Shown one piece after another: positions 12,193 to 24,500 of a DNA stretch of 64,000 nucleotides. This stretch comes from Tannerella forsythia. Lineage in GTDB: Bacteria > Bacteroidota > Bacteroidia > Bacteroidales > Tannerellaceae. Position 1 is the stretch's first letter. Every line of letters begins with the position of its first letter. The notes beneath the pieces were generated by a model, which did no database searches, had not been told where the DNA came from, and saw only the letters and a list, made by a program, of their open reading frames with translations. The position numbers and the translations under genes are program-made. The stretch covers positions 95,246 to 159,245 of the forward strand of contig NZ_JUET01000070.1 of the NCBI RefSeq assembly GCF_001006485.1. Reading direction: 5' to 3'.

Positions 12193-12437
12193 CTTCTGCG
12201 TTTGGGACACCGTCTTTTGTCATTCAGAGCGTCAGCGATGAATCTCTTTTTGTCACTTTTGGCTTGACCCAAAAGTAACCAAAAGGTCAAGGCTTCGTGC
12301 GCTTCACACGCCTTCGCGACGCTTGCAGGTCGGAAAATCAGGTAACTCGCTTCGCTTCGGACAGCCTGATTTTCTTTCGCCCTGCTCGCTGCTCCGTCGG
12401 CTCACCGCCCGAGGCCCAAGGGACGAACGCCGAAATG

Positions 12438-12515
12438 AATGGTCAATGGTTAATGGTTATTTTCTAAATACATGATTCGGCGTGTACCCGGCATAACAAT
12501 TAACCATTGACCATT
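12438..12515. repeat. 17-bp perfect inverted repeat
   Basis: AATGGTCAATGGTTAAT (12438-12454) and its exact reverse complement (12499-12515) enclose 44 nt. Fragments of the same wording recur near 26493-26510. It would form a strong hairpin in RNA from either strand. Confidence 0.7.
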
Positions 12516-12526
12516 AACCATTGATT

Positions 12527-12597
12527 TGTCATTCAGAGCGAAGCGAAGAATCTCTTCCCTTTACCCCGCGAGATTCCTCACTGCGTTCGGAATGACA
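12527..12597. repeat. REP-like repeat, TCATTC...GAATGA family, copy 1
   Basis: A roughly 70-bp imperfect palindrome opens with GTCATTCAGAGCGAAGCG and closes with CGTTCGGAATGAC. Further copies lie at 27700-27768, 29689-29757 and 30145-30212, and a half copy lies near 12219. All are intergenic. Confidence 0.8.
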
Positions 12598-12693
12598 AGA
12601 GGAGGTGTTCGGAATGACAAAGACTGTTATTTGCGTTGATTTGCGCCCATTTGCGAAATTTGCGTTCGGATAACCCTGCACCACACAAAAAAA

Positions 12694-12715
12694 GGGCGAA
12701 CACTGAGGTTCGCCC
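12694..12715. repeat. GGGCGAAC...GTTCGCCC palindrome, copy 1
   Basis: This is an 8-bp perfect stem with a 6-nt loop, followed by CCTAC. Longer copies are at 26529-26558 and 30013-30034. It sits just beyond the stop codon of the fibronectin-type gene and could serve as its terminator hairpin, though no T-tract follows. Confidence 0.7.
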
Positions 12716-12729
12716 CTACACGGACTCCA

Positions 12730-14727
12730 TCAATTCGCACCCATCCATTGGACGACTTCGCTTTCGACGCCGTTCGTCCCCGTACAGGTGACGGTGTAGA
12801 GATAAATCACCTTGTCTTCCTTGACCGAATCAAAGTACGACGTCTCGTTCTTCTTCATCTTGGCAAGCAGGCGAGGCGGCTGATTCTCCTGCACCCGATA
12901 GACCTTATAACAGTCGATGTTCTCCTGCTCCGTCTCTTCCCATGCCAGGCGGTAGCCGCCGTTCGTCTTCTGTACCTGCAGCGAGGAGATGGAAAGCGGC
13001 TTGACGACCGGCACTTGGCAACTCGACACGACTGACGGAGAGCTCTCGAGGCCATGAGCTCCGATGGAGAATAGTCGGTACTCGTATGTTAGGCCTTCTT
13101 TCACATCGGCATCTTCGTAGTAGTTCATCAACATCTTATTGGTGCGGACCGGCTTGAAGTGTTGTGACGTATCTGCCTTGTTAGTGGGGGCGATGCGTCG
13201 TTCCAGCCGATAGCCCATGACGTTCCGATCGAACTCCTCGGCCATGTCCCACGACACCCACACCCGCTTGTCGGCAAAGTGGGTCGTCAGGTTTTGTGGC
13301 GCGGGCAGGCGGATGTTGCGCATCGGGGTTACATAGACCCGTTCGGAGAGCGGACTGAGGTTGCGGCTGGCGTTTTCGGAGCGTACGGCGTAGGTGAGCA
13401 TCGTACAGTTGACGTCGTTCACGGAGTCGGTGTACGTCACGAGTAAGCTGTCGGAAAGGATAGCGGCGCCGACCTGTTGCAGGGTCGTGTCGCCCTCTAC
13501 GGAGCGCATGATGTAGTAAGCCTTTGTGTCGCCGTCTGGGCGTGACCACATCAGTTTCACGGCTCCCATGCTCACTTCGGCACGTAGGTCGACGGGCGCT
13601 GTGGCTGGCTTGTCGCCGTAGTACCAGCCCATCGCACTCATGCTGAGCGGACTTTCGCCGTAGGCATTATTGATCACGACTTTGTAGGAATAGATCTCGG
13701 ACGGGATTACGTCTTTATCCAAGTAAGAGGTGTCGCTTGGCGAGACGCTGAGCAGGTAGCGATAGTCGAGGCTGTCGCGGAAGCCAGTGGCCTTGTAGAT
13801 GTCGATGCTGCGGAGGAACTCCGGCTTGGGGAAGTGCCACGTCAGGCGGATGCCCCCTTTATCTGGATGCGCATTCAGGCCTGCGTAGTTTGTTTCGTCG
13901 AGGTCGGTCAGGTTGGTGATGCGGATCGTGTCTGAGGGGCGCCCCGGATTGCCGTAGATGTCATACGGCTGCAGGCAGTAGAGGACGAGGCCGCGGCGCA
14001 CGGCGGCGGTGTCGGTGACGATGGCTGTGCTCACATCGTTTTCGCTCCGGAAACCTACGCGGATGGACAGCGGGACGAGGTCTGACTGCAGGTAGTAGCC
14101 ACGCATGAGTTTGGCGGCATACATATCCTGCTTGTTGCCGATCGTGAAGCTCAGGTCGATCCGGTCTCCCTTCACTTCGTGTTTGCCCACCTTGATCGCG
14201 TAATCGCTTCGCGGGGTCAGCGGATAGGAGACGGTGGCTGTGACTTTCTCTTCCGGCTGACGGCCGGCCTGCAGGGTGACTACTTTATACTCGTACTTCT
14301 GGCCTTTCTCGGCTGTGCCATCGTACCAGGTGACGCCCAGGGCCTCGCGATACATCGGCAGGGTGCCGAAGAGCGGGATGGAGTCGGCGAATGACGCCTG
14401 CTGCACGAGTTGCCAAATCATTCCCTTCTTCTTCTCGTCGGTGGAGAGCTGGTAGACGGGGTTGTGCACGTTGGCCAGCACCACCTTGTTGAAGAAGGCG
14501 TCGAAATGGTTTTCGCAAGCTATCGTGGCCATCTCATCCCACGTTTTACCGCCTTTGGCGCGACGAAACACCTGATAGGCGAAGTCGCGTGGGATGCGAT
14601 TGCCGCAATTCACATAGATCCCCTCTGGGCCGGCTACGGCGTTGGGGTATCGTACTTGTCCTGCCATCGAGGTCGCACCACACAGTACGACGACGAATAG
14701 GATCATTATTTTCTTCATCTTTTTCAT
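12730..14727 (-). CDS. Secreted fibronectin type III repeat protein
   Basis: This 665-residue protein has a signal peptide (residues 1-23, MKKMKKIMILFVVVLCGATSMAG). The rest is beta-rich modules of about 90-100 residues, each with the fibronectin type III pattern: APVDLRAEVSMGAVKLMWSRP, APQNLTTHFADKRVWVSWD and SISSLQVQKTNGGYRLAWEE. No enzymatic motif and no T9SS tail are seen; it ends VVQWMGAN. It is the last gene of a minus-strand run with the giant TANFOR-type protein and an outer-membrane barrel, so a role in the same surface assembly is plausible but unproven. Confidence 0.8.
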   Translation of the reverse strand: MKKMKKIMILFVVVLCGATSMAGQVRYPNAVAGPEGIYVNCGNRIPRDFAYQVFRRAKGGKTWDEMATIACENHFDAFFNKVVLANVHNPVYQLSTDEKKKGMIWQLVQQASFADSIPLFGTLPMYREALGVTWYDGTAEKGQKYEYKVVTLQAGRQPEEKVTATVSYPLTPRSDYAIKVGKHEVKGDRIDLSFTIGNKQDMYAAKLMRGYYLQSDLVPLSIRVGFRSENDVSTAIVTDTAAVRRGLVLYCLQPYDIYGNPGRPSDTIRITNLTDLDETNYAGLNAHPDKGGIRLTWHFPKPEFLRSIDIYKATGFRDSLDYRYLLSVSPSDTSYLDKDVIPSEIYSYKVVINNAYGESPLSMSAMGWYYGDKPATAPVDLRAEVSMGAVKLMWSRPDGDTKAYYIMRSVEGDTTLQQVGAAILSDSLLVTYTDSVNDVNCTMLTYAVRSENASRNLSPLSERVYVTPMRNIRLPAPQNLTTHFADKRVWVSWDMAEEFDRNVMGYRLERRIAPTNKADTSQHFKPVRTNKMLMNYYEDADVKEGLTYEYRLFSIGAHGLESSPSVVSSCQVPVVKPLSISSLQVQKTNGGYRLAWEETEQENIDCYKVYRVQENQPPRLLAKMKKNETSYFDSVKEDKVIYLYTVTCTGTNGVESEVVQWMGAN

Positions 14728-14780
14728 GTCTTTCTGTTTTTTTAAATTATTTCTTTATCTGTTTGTTATCTTTTGCGTGG

Positions 14781-14870
14781 AACATCCCCCGCCCTGTGGG
14801 CACCCCCTTCAAAGGGGGGATTGCCGGAGACCTTGTATTCCCCCTTTTGAAGGGGGGGAAGGGGGGATGT
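14781..14870. repeat. C/G-rich palindromic repeat, downstream copy at the DUF559 gene
   Basis: About 90 bp opens with AACATCCCCCGCCCTGTGGG and closes with AAGGGGGGATGT, with inner palindromes around CCCCCTTCAAAGGGGG and CCCCCTTTTGAAGGGGG. It is a direct copy of 15333-15421 with only a few differences. It contains the last 20 or so codons and the stop codon of the DUF559 gene. Confidence 0.85.
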
Positions 14871-15240
14871 CCTTTCTCTGCAATAACTCCTCGACTGTTT
14901 CTTGGAGTCTCCATAATACATTCGATATATCTTTCTTTATCTCTTCATTCGTAAAGCGTATAAACGTAACATCGTACCTCTCCATGCAGTGTTGCCGTTT
15001 CAAGTCTTCTTCCTCCTTGTACCGGTGGATGCTTCCGTCTACTTCGATGGCAAGGCGCAGCTCGTGACAATAGAAATCGACAATATATTCCAATATGGGT
15101 ACCTGCCGGTGAAACTCGACGCCTAAAGCGCGTCTTCTGATATGCTTCCACAATACGAATTCGCATAGCGTATTTTTACCCCGTAATCTCCGAGCAAGCT
15201 CCTTTAATACCGGATTATATGGAATGATTTTGTTCGTCAT
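14809..15240 (-). CDS. DUF559 family endonuclease-like protein
   Basis: This 143-residue protein has the DUF559 fold, related to the very-short-patch-repair type of PD-(D/E)XK nucleases. It shows LWKHIRRRALGVEFHRQVPI, then YIVDFYCHELRLAIEVDGSIH with the D...EVDG catalytic pattern, then RYDVTFIRFTNEEI. The last residues (KDIPPSPPSKGG...) are encoded by a palindromic repeat that also occurs upstream of the gene, so the gene lies within a pair of direct repeats. DNA cleavage is a family-level inference; the cellular role is unknown. It interrupts the otherwise surface-related minus-strand run and looks like a later arrival. Confidence 0.82.
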   Translation of the reverse strand: MTNKIIPYNPVLKELARRLRGKNTLCEFVLWKHIRRRALGVEFHRQVPILEYIVDFYCHELRLAIEVDGSIHRYKEEEDLKRQHCMERYDVTFIRFTNEEIKKDISNVLWRLQETVEELLQRKDIPPSPPSKGGIQGLRQSPL

Positions 15241-15332
15241 CGTTTCGTCTTCTACGTTCTGTTATTTTATCTTTCCTTCATCTGTTTCGCACTACCCTAC
15301 TTACCCGTCCTGCGGAGAGCAATTGGGAGGAT

Positions 15333-15421
15333 AACATCCCCCGCCCTGTGGGCACCCCCTTCAAAGGGGGAATTGCCAGGTACCTTCTATTCCCCCTTTT
15401 GAAGGGGGGAAGGGGGGATGT
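15333..15421. repeat. C/G-rich palindromic repeat, upstream copy at the DUF559 gene
   Basis: This is a direct repeat of 14781-14870 in the same orientation with the same inverted ends. It lies in the 276-bp gap between the end of the giant gene and the DUF559 start. Together the two copies bracket the DUF559 gene. Confidence 0.85.
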
Positions 15422-15516
15422 CTGTCCGAGAAATGTGCTTTCCGGCCGCCGCTGCGGCTTCGGAGTGCAAGGTAGAGACGCCCTTTGGACAGGCATCTCT
15501 ACACCTGATGCGACTT

Positions 15517-18500
15517 TCAATCGCATGCTCCACTCTTCTCCGATTTTACAGGCGTGCATGAACCGGGGCTTTGGCACCTTCCCAGCCCGACGGAGGCGTT
15601 CTCGATGCGCAGGCTGTGCAGTGGATCTTTCAAATCGATGGCAGCCGAGAATCCGGCATGCACCGCCTCACTAAAAGAAATTTTATGCGGAATGGGGGAA
15701 GGATCGATACATCCGACAAGGATGGGGATAACTCCTGCATAAATGGGCAGTTCTTGTTTCACACAGAAGGAGAAATCCAAGTCGCCGCAGACGTTCAATC
15801 GCGTCGTATAAGGCGCCCGGAACGCCATTGTGGCTTCGCCCTTCACCGTTGCTGCAAGGCGTGCGTTGATGCTGGTACACGTATGAGAGTTCAGGTATGC
15901 TTTCGCTTCGAGATAGAGCATGGCAGAAACGCCAATCTTCTCATTGCCCGGGAGGAAGCTGCCCCATACGGCGCCTTCCACGCCTGCATTAAATTTCACT
16001 CCGCCACTTACAAGTTTCAGATTGAATTCATAATCGAAAGTGGTGAGCGGAACATTCATAGCCCCCATGGCGTAGAATCCACGGAGCTTATCCCCGGTAA
16101 AGTCGCACGGCAACTCTTTCCGCTTCGAGCGCGACAGCACCTGCTCCCAAACCTGCGAGGGTACGGGCCGGTCGTAGCTGCCGAAAATCATTCCGCAGGC
16201 CACCCTACCGAACGGCGAGGCCTGGAATTCCCCACCTCCGGCAAAGTAGAACCCGTAACGGCCGACGGCCATGGCGAGATCGCCGGAGAACTTGGTGCCA
16301 CCCACATTCTTCTCCTGAATATGCATGTTGCCAGTCAGCTCCTGCCGCGGATGGTCATACACAAACTTGAAGCCCACGAAGCCATCCTGCGGGACGCCCT
16401 CTTGCTGCGGATTGCGATCGGTGCCGACCATTTTGATCTGCTGCTTTTGGGGGTCGACCTCCGTATCCGTTCGCAGCTCACCGCCAAGAACGAAGTAGAG
16501 AGGCGCCGTGCCGAAGCCGCTCTTATTGCCATAGGCATCGGAGGGAACGAGCTTGAGGCGCAAGAAGTCCCAGTCGTTCTTGTCCGGCTTGATCACCATA
16601 TCGGCCCTTTCGACACGAAACTCGGCATCGCCCGATCCAGGTTTGCCGCCGCCGAGACAGATAGATTGACGCAGCTGCTTTGGGTCTTTTAATTCCATCC
16701 AGATCCGGTAGTTACCCGGCGAAGTGCGCTGCTTACGAACCACGACCTGGAGCGGATCGAGCGCACCCGGCTCTTCGATTGTGCCGTGCAGCTCAGCCAA
16801 GCCTTCAGTCGTCCTTTGCAGATCTTTCCGCGACTTCAGCGATTTGAATGTCCCCACGTTGGTGAAGCTGATGTCGCTCGTCTTGATTTCGAGGTTGAGT
16901 TTGCCACTCTTCTTCGTGTACAGCAACTTGTGATTGATGTTGGTCGGGATGCGCGGTATGCCGTAGTCGATCGCCCCGTCTAAGCTGAACGCATCCTCGT
17001 ACGAATTGATGGTGTAGGGCAAGAAGTCGACCACATCGTGCAGTCGCATCTTTTCACAGTCAGGGGCGAAGCTGAGAATGTCTTCCCCGCTGCTGAGGAG
17101 GCTGATCATTTGGAACACGAGCGGGTGAGCAAAGCCCGGCAAGCCCTTGATGCTGCCAGCCGGTTTGCCGACGACGCTGAGTTTCAAGTGCGGCTTCAGA
17201 TCCCTTCCGCACATCGAATCGGGTCCGAACTGAATCTGGCTCGATCCGATATCGATGCTGGAGATGTTCTTGCCCAACGGTATCTTATCCAAGGCAAAGC
17301 CATCTAAACGGAACATGTCTTTGTTCAAAAGGAAGTCGTTCCCTCTCAGGTCAATTTTGCCCGTTCGCACCACGAAATCGTTCGATGAGATGCCCCCTTT
17401 CGTGGCATCCACCACGCAATTCCGCACCTCGATGGTCCACTTCTCGAACTTCACGTCGATCTTATCGAGTTTCACATCGCCCTCCACGTCGCTGGGGGTG
17501 ATCTTCACTTCGGGCAGATCGAGCCGGATCGTGTCGATCTTGTTGAACGGTTTGAACAACGGATTAATAAACCACACATCGGGCTTGAGGCGAATCACGC
17601 CGTCGGTTCCGAGGCGGCTCCTGTTGATGGGCGAGGTGGCGTCAAACTCAACGAACTTGAAGGCCACCGGACGGAAGTCAGCGTTGTGGATAAGATACTC
17701 CCGGCCTTTTTCCGTTTCCGTTTTCCACGCGTTCATCTTCTCCTCGCTCACGTAGCTTTTGAACGAGGTCACTTGTCCGTTCGGCCGTCCGTCCTGCGCA
17801 TCGCTGAGGTAGAACTGCTCCTTCTCGAACGTAAAGTTCGTGCTGGCGAAGGTGAACGAGGTGGGTTCAATCTGCGCCTTGGAGCGGATAAAGCCGCCCG
17901 TCAGCCCCTCTTTGGAGATGTTCAGGAAGGCATCGCCAGCGTTGGCCAGTTGCACCCGGTAGGAGTGATCCTTCCCCTTCAGGTCTACGTTCATCACCTT
18001 CATACCGATGCTGAAGCCCTCGCCCGGCACTTCAAAGTACGGGCGCCCCTTGGCGTCTTTCTCGGAGTGATTGATCCGCACCTTCAGGTCTTTAAAGGCC
18101 GGATTCTGATCCATAAGTTCTCGCTTTCCGAAGCGTCCCGGCACCTTGTCCAACTGGATGCTGCCCGAGATCCGGTAGTTATCTCCGCCGTCTTCCTTCA
18201 CGTCGGTCACGGTCACTTTAAAGCCGTGCAGCGTGCTGATATTGGCTTTGTAGAAGATGTCGAGGTCGAAGTCGACAGTTGCCTTGCCGTCGATGTCAGC
18301 AAAGGAGGCCTCCGTGTCTTTACCTAACAGGTTGGCATACTCCTCTTTCTCCTCCGGCGCTCCGCAATGGATCGTGGCGTAATACTTCCCTCCGGACGGC
18401 AGTCTGCTTTCGTTCTGCGTCTTTCGGACGTTCTTCGAGCTGCTTAGCTTCTGTGCCGAACTGTTGTTGTCCGAATCGCCAATCGCCTTGATGCCGCGCA

Positions 18501-21500
18501 GCGTATAGCGTCCGTCGGCATCGGCCGTCACTTCTCGCTTATCGTCGCCGTTCATCACCCAGATCTTCGCCTCGGGCACCGGCTTACCGTCTGAAGTGAC
18601 GCGACCGCTCACCGTAGCGCCTTTCCGCATCCAGTAGTTGTATTCAACGATATGCTTGCTCTCGTGATTCGTCAGCTCGCCCGAGGAGGCGATGTAATCC
18701 GAGTTCTCAGGCGGAATCAGTTCGTAGTGGAAGTTGCCATTGCTCGCATTCTTGAACTTGAACTCGACCACGCCCTTGTCGTTCGTCACCTGCTCTTTCA
18801 CACCCGGCGCGTCGATACGCACAGTAATGCCCGAGAGGCCAGACTGCTTTCCTATGTACTTCCCATTGATCGATTGTCCACTTCTGGTCGAGGCGCTATG
18901 TTCCCCTTGCTTTTTCGGATGCACAACGATCCGGATGCGGTGCTTCCGCTCCATGACGACGACTTTACCCACGTCGTATTTCCCTTCCGGCATTTCAGGG
19001 ATCAGTATCGTGTCAGTGAAATAAGCTCTGTTCACCGGCTGCACAAACAGCGTATCGGTATAGCCCGATGGCGCGGGAACGGAGAATCGGTTAGAGCCAC
19101 CAAATTCCTTTCCACCGAAAGTCCGGTGTGTCCTGCTGCGCGTAGTAAACACAATCGCTTCTTGGGGGTGTCCCTCTTCATCCACCACATAGCCGGTAAT
19201 CGTTCCGCTGGGCTTCATCAGGATTTGCGGGAAAAACAGCTGCTGCCCCATCTTAGGCTTCATCGGCTCAGTCGGGAACCAGAAATCTTTCTTATTACCA
19301 CTGATTTCCGTCTTCCCTTTCCCTTTCTGCTCAAACAGCGCCAGCGTGTAGCCTTTCGCTATTACGGATAGCTGATATTGTGACGCCGAAACCCATCTGA
19401 CTTCACTCTTAGCTATGATGTTTTTCTTTTCCTGATCCCAAACATTTTTCTTCTCCTCATAGTCATAATTAGGAATCAAGTTGTCGAATTGGAAATACCC
19501 GTGTCCTTTTGCCTCAGAAACAGATCGCGTCAACAGTAAGCCCTCGCTTGTCTCATCATAGGGCCTAATAGGCTGACCTACTCTACCTGTTCTCACATAT
19601 CCTTCAACGTGTTTCTTATAGGAATATCGCAATCTCACTTCGCCATCCTCTACCGATCGCTTCGTGTTTTCAGAATCCAGCACACGGCCCGAAATAATCG
19701 GTCTTTTAGCCTCCAAGGTAATGGGACACTCACACGTCTCCTTCTTAAATCCCGTTGTAAAAAGGTAGTCTCCATAGGACGACTCATACACTCCTTCACA
19801 CCCCTTTTCGATAGTAACTACTCCTGTCTCTCGGGCTTTTTCACTACGTCTCTCGACCTCTCTTCCTATATAATCTTTGGGGTAACGTATCTGGTCGGGA
19901 TAGAAAGCGTGTTCACCGGTGCTGTCGCTCGTACTCACTGCGATAAGCAGTTCGTTTACTTCTTCCTCACGCATCGTGCCATCATTTCGAGGAATAAGTT
20001 GCCACCTGTGTTTGGGCACAGAGAAAACGCAGCCATCCTCTTTTGGCTCTGCAGTTTTTTCCTTGACGACTATACCCCCTGCGCCTTCGCCATTGTACAT
20101 TTCGTCACGAGTCACTTTTACCACAGCACCATTAAGCTGTTGACCCGGGTAATCGATGGTTTTATCATGCGGATCGCCGATCGGCTTTATCTTCAAGAGA
20201 TACGTGTTCTGTAATGCCAGGAGCGTGCCCACATCCATCGAGCTATTAGGCTGGATGTCGATGTTTTTCGACGGGTTGCGCCACCAGTGTCTCTTCGGAC
20301 TGTTAATGACTAAACGCACTGTAGCTCGAAGGGTGCCGTTCAGCTTGACAGTACAGCTGACTATATCTCCACTTGTTCCGGTGCCGTCTTTATATGCTTC
20401 GGTGAATGTAGAATCGATACGGACAAAGTCTTTGAACTCGAAGTTGCCGTTGGCATCGGTACGGGCTACTGCCAATACCTTGCTCCGGTTTTCTAAAGAG
20501 TCTAACAGATATTTCCGAACGTGTTCCCCTGGAAAATATTTTGGTTTAGTAATTGTTATCGCACCGTTCCTTCCATGGTCTTTCAGCAACTCCTCGACAT
20601 TCATTACCGTAGAGTGGCCTTTACCGTCTTCGAGCAGATAGGTCTGCACCAATGCCACGTCGGTATTGGCGAAGGCTCTCTCTTTGCTCTCGTTGTCGCA
20701 CGGATCTTTAAAGACGAGTCGCCCTTTCACGGTGGAACGCGGCGGTGTATCGTCAATCAGCACGGCCTTGCGTTTGACAACAAACCGGGATTGGCCGGTC
20801 TTCATCTTCTCGTTCAGCTCTTTCGTATTAGGGATATAGCGGAATGCTTCTTTATTGAAGCCGTTGGCATAGAGGGTCTTTTTCTTGCCTCCTACTTCGG
20901 TCTCCTGCAAGATATTGAACAGGTACTCGTCGTTGCTTTGGAAGTTGCATATCAGCCGGTCGAACGTGATGATGGTACGTTTCTTCCCGTTCTTATCGGT
21001 TACGACCGAGACTTTTCCTCTGGCTATGGGAGCCTCCTTTTGGTCGATCTTTGCACTGAAGCCCTTATCGTTTCTCACCGCAGAGGCAGCCAGCTTCTTG
21101 TCGCTCGGTGAGCCGAGGTGCATATCGCCTTCGTAGCGCGGAATATCACCCGTTTTCTCCGTGGCTCTCTTCACGTCGCCTCGGAGGCCCGTCATATCCT
21201 GATTCCGGTGAAATCCTTGAGCTTCGGTCGCACCTTTCTTTTCGCTGTACCCTTTCGACATCTCGATTTCAAGCGTATAACTCCATACGTTGAACGAGAT
21301 TTCGCCCAAGTCGATGGTTCTGTCGGAGAGATTAACCTCGGTTTTCGGAGGACGCTTACCCTCTTTATCCAGCGGTTTATAGTAGGGCGAGTTAAGCTCT
21401 AAGTTGAAGAACTCGTACAGATTGCCGAACGCAGAGAACTCTCCTGATCCTATCCTTTGATCTTCTTCAATAAGTCCACCGTCGGGATAGGCGTAGATCG

Positions 21501-24500
21501 TCACTTCAAACGTGCCGTCGTCATTGATTTTGACGGGTACGCTGTGGCGGTCGTCCTTCGGCGTAGGCATATTGGAGTACATCGGTGAAGGCTTCTTCGT
21601 TTTGGCATCGATCAGGCGCGTGTATCGCGTCAGCGTGGCCGTGGTGGTGGTCAGCGGAAATATTTCGGGATCGTGCTCGAAGAAATAGGAGAGCTTCCCC
21701 TTCACCGTATATTCCACAAGGTTCGGCACATCCTTGAGCTTCATATAGGTAAACTCGCACTGGCACGACGAGGCAAGCACATCGGGCTTCCCCTTCGCGT
21801 CGATGACGGTGGAGAACCCGTTGGGGGTCACTACGCCTCGCATGGCCGCGATGTGCAGCCGGTATTTCCGCCCGTCGACAAACGGCAAGCCTTTTTTGGT
21901 CTGCTCATACGAACTGTGGTTCCATACGTCTTTCTCCCATACAAGTTTTTCCGTCTTTGCCTCGCGTATTTGCAGGTGATAGATGATGCCTTCGCCGGGC
22001 TTAGGCTGCCGTTTGGCCAGCAGGCTACTCTTGTCTTCCCAGCGCAGGTAGAAGTTGCGGGCATTGTTTACCGCAATGGCATCGGCCGGTATCTCGATTC
22101 TCGCCCCTACGTCGGAGGCAAGGGATGTACTTCCGAGGTCGGCCTTCACGTCGCCATTTGCCAGCTTTCGGCCTTTCGGGTCGGAGCCGGCATTCGGGCC
22201 ACTCAGCAGGTTCGGATTCAGGGTGTGGCCCTGCAATTGGTACGTCGATCCGACTTCCGGGATGTCGTTTGTCAGGTCGTCGTTGTTCCCTTTACAGTTG
22301 CGGCATCTGGGCACGAAGATTTTCAGTCCCTCTTCGCTGACGATCTCTTTCGGCTTCTTTTCTTTTGGCGGTTCCACTTTCACCAGTTTGTTTTTCTTGA
22401 AGGTGAACACTGCCGGTTCGCTATAGCCGTCGTTCTTGAACGTAGTGCCCGGGACGATCGCTGTCTGCATGCTGACGTTGTCTCCGATGGCTCGGACTAC
22501 CCACGCGTACATTTTGTCTTCCTTAAACGCAGGATTGGCAGGCGTGTAGAGATACGTCGGTACGCCGCGAACCGTAGTCTCGAAGAATGCCGGATAGGAG
22601 CTGTTACGCAACATGTCGCGATAGTTAGCGTAGCGGTCGTTCAGCTCGATGATCTTGATCATGTATTGCGTTGTGGCAGGCGCGCCCGGAGGCATCGTCC
22701 ACGTAAACTGCACGGTTTGTTTCTGCTCGGGGGGCAGTTCGCTGCCGTCGTAGGGCTGGATGAGCTGTGGCGGCTCAAGCGCGCTCAGCATGGGCGGAGC
22801 CACCATAAATGGCGGACTGCACGTCTGACTGAGCAGCTGATTCCGCTTTGCATCGTAGACTTTGAAGCAGAGGCGGTAGCTGCCTTCGGGCAGCCCGTCG
22901 CGCAAGACTTGCTCGCGGGTGATGCCTTGATAATTGATCGGCTCCTTGAAGATGTCGCGCAGATCGTTGTACGTTAATGTGTAGGGGGTGAAGATCGTTT
23001 GGTTGCCGGAGGGCGTTCCGTTGATCTGTACCGTGGCTGCGTGTTGTGCGCTGCCGATGGCGATTTTTCCGTCTGTGCTTTCGAGCGTGCCCTGTACGCG
23101 CAACGAGGCGTTGTTGTCGGGGTATTGCGTGATGGTGATCACGTTCCGGATCTTGCCCGGCGTCTCGAAGTAGTCAGACAGCTTGTTCGTGTAAGGCGGC
23201 ATGACCATCACGGCCTGATTGACGATGGCGTCTTTCTTTCGGATTTGGAAGGGGGCACTGCAATAGGTTCCGATCACGACGGAGGATTGGGGCTTGCTCA
23301 GATTAAAGCAGAGGCGGTAATTGCCTTCGGGCAGGCCGTCGCGCTGCACCTGTTCGCGGGTGATGCCTTGATACATCATCGGCTCCCGGAACATCTCGGT
23401 GTAATTCGTGTGGGTCAGGGTGTAGGGCGAAAAGATGACGTTGTTGCCCGAGGGTGTGCCGTTGATCCGGACGGATGTCTTGGACTGCCCGCTGCCGATA
23501 CGTATGCCACCGCCGACCTGCTCGAGTGTGCCCGTCACGTCGAAGAAGGCTTGATTGTCGGGGTACTGTGTGACGGTGATTATGCTCTGTATTTTGCCCG
23601 GCGACTGGAAATAGTCGGACAGTTTGTTCGTGTAAGGCGGAAGTACTTGCACCGTCTGGTTGACGATGGCGTCTTTCTTTTGAATACGGAAGGGGGCGCT
23701 GCAATAGGTGCCGATCTCTTTGCCTGTTTGTGCGTTGCGCAACCTGAAGCAGAGGCGGTAATTGCCTTCGGGCAAGCCGTCGCGCTGCACCTGTTCGCGG
23801 GTGATGCCTTGATACATCATCGGCTCCCGGAACATCTCGGTGTAATTCGTGTGGGTCAGGGTGTAGGGCGAAAAGATGACGTTGTTGCCCGAAGGCGTGC
23901 CGTTGATCCGGACGAAGGCCTTGAACTGTCCGCTGCCGATGCGCACGTTGCCGTCGACCTGCTCGAGTGTGCCCGTCACGTCGAAGAAGGCTTGACTTTC
24001 GGGGTATTGTGTGACGGTGATTATGCTCTGAATCTTGCCCGGCGACTGGAAGTAGTCGGACAGCTTATTCGTATAGGGCGGAAGTACTTGCACCGTCTGA
24101 TTGACGATGGCTGCTTTCTTTTCGATCCGGAACGTGGGACTGCAATACGTACTGAGTTGTTTCACATTGTTCCAACCTCCGGGATGGACGAATAACGTCA
24201 TACATATCTGATAGCTTCCGGCGGGCAATCCCTCACGCATAATCTGTTCGCGGGTAAAACCGATGTATTCCAGATTCTGTTCGTGCACGGCCTCCGCAAT
24301 ATCGCTCTGCGTAAGCATCGTAGTGACGGGAATCTGTGCCAACATGATATCACGGGGACGGGCAGGTTTGAAACTCCGTCTTGTCCTGACCATGTTTTCC
24401 GTCTCCATGTTGACGATCGCCACATGCACATAGAACGAAAGAGATGTGGCATGAATATCCTGTTTAACGATCATGGTTCCTCCTATTCTGCCGGGTGTCG

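Larger units (their letters stand above)
12066..12729. other. Repeat-rich non-coding stretch between convergent genes
   Basis: No credible gene is present. The stretch holds a C/G-rich palindromic repeat (12138-12192) and a fragment resembling dispersed Bacteroidetes repeats, with ACTTTTGGCTTGACCCAAAAGT near 12259. It also holds a long 17-bp inverted repeat (12438-12515), a complete TCATTC-type repeat (12527-12597) and a GGGCGAAC palindrome (12694-12715). It separates the response regulator from the convergent fibronectin-type gene and probably ends transcription from both sides. Confidence 0.7.

Noticed and set aside
12230-12430. Possible short gene with KSDKKRF-like text on the minus strand
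   Set aside because: The wording matches dispersed non-coding repeats typical of Bacteroidetes gaps; there is no start context and no domain.
21673-24195. Plus-strand open frames of about 400 codons opposite the giant gene
   Set aside because: They show the 441-bp repeat in the wrong strand and no promoter, signal or domain. The repeats and domains make sense only on the minus strand.
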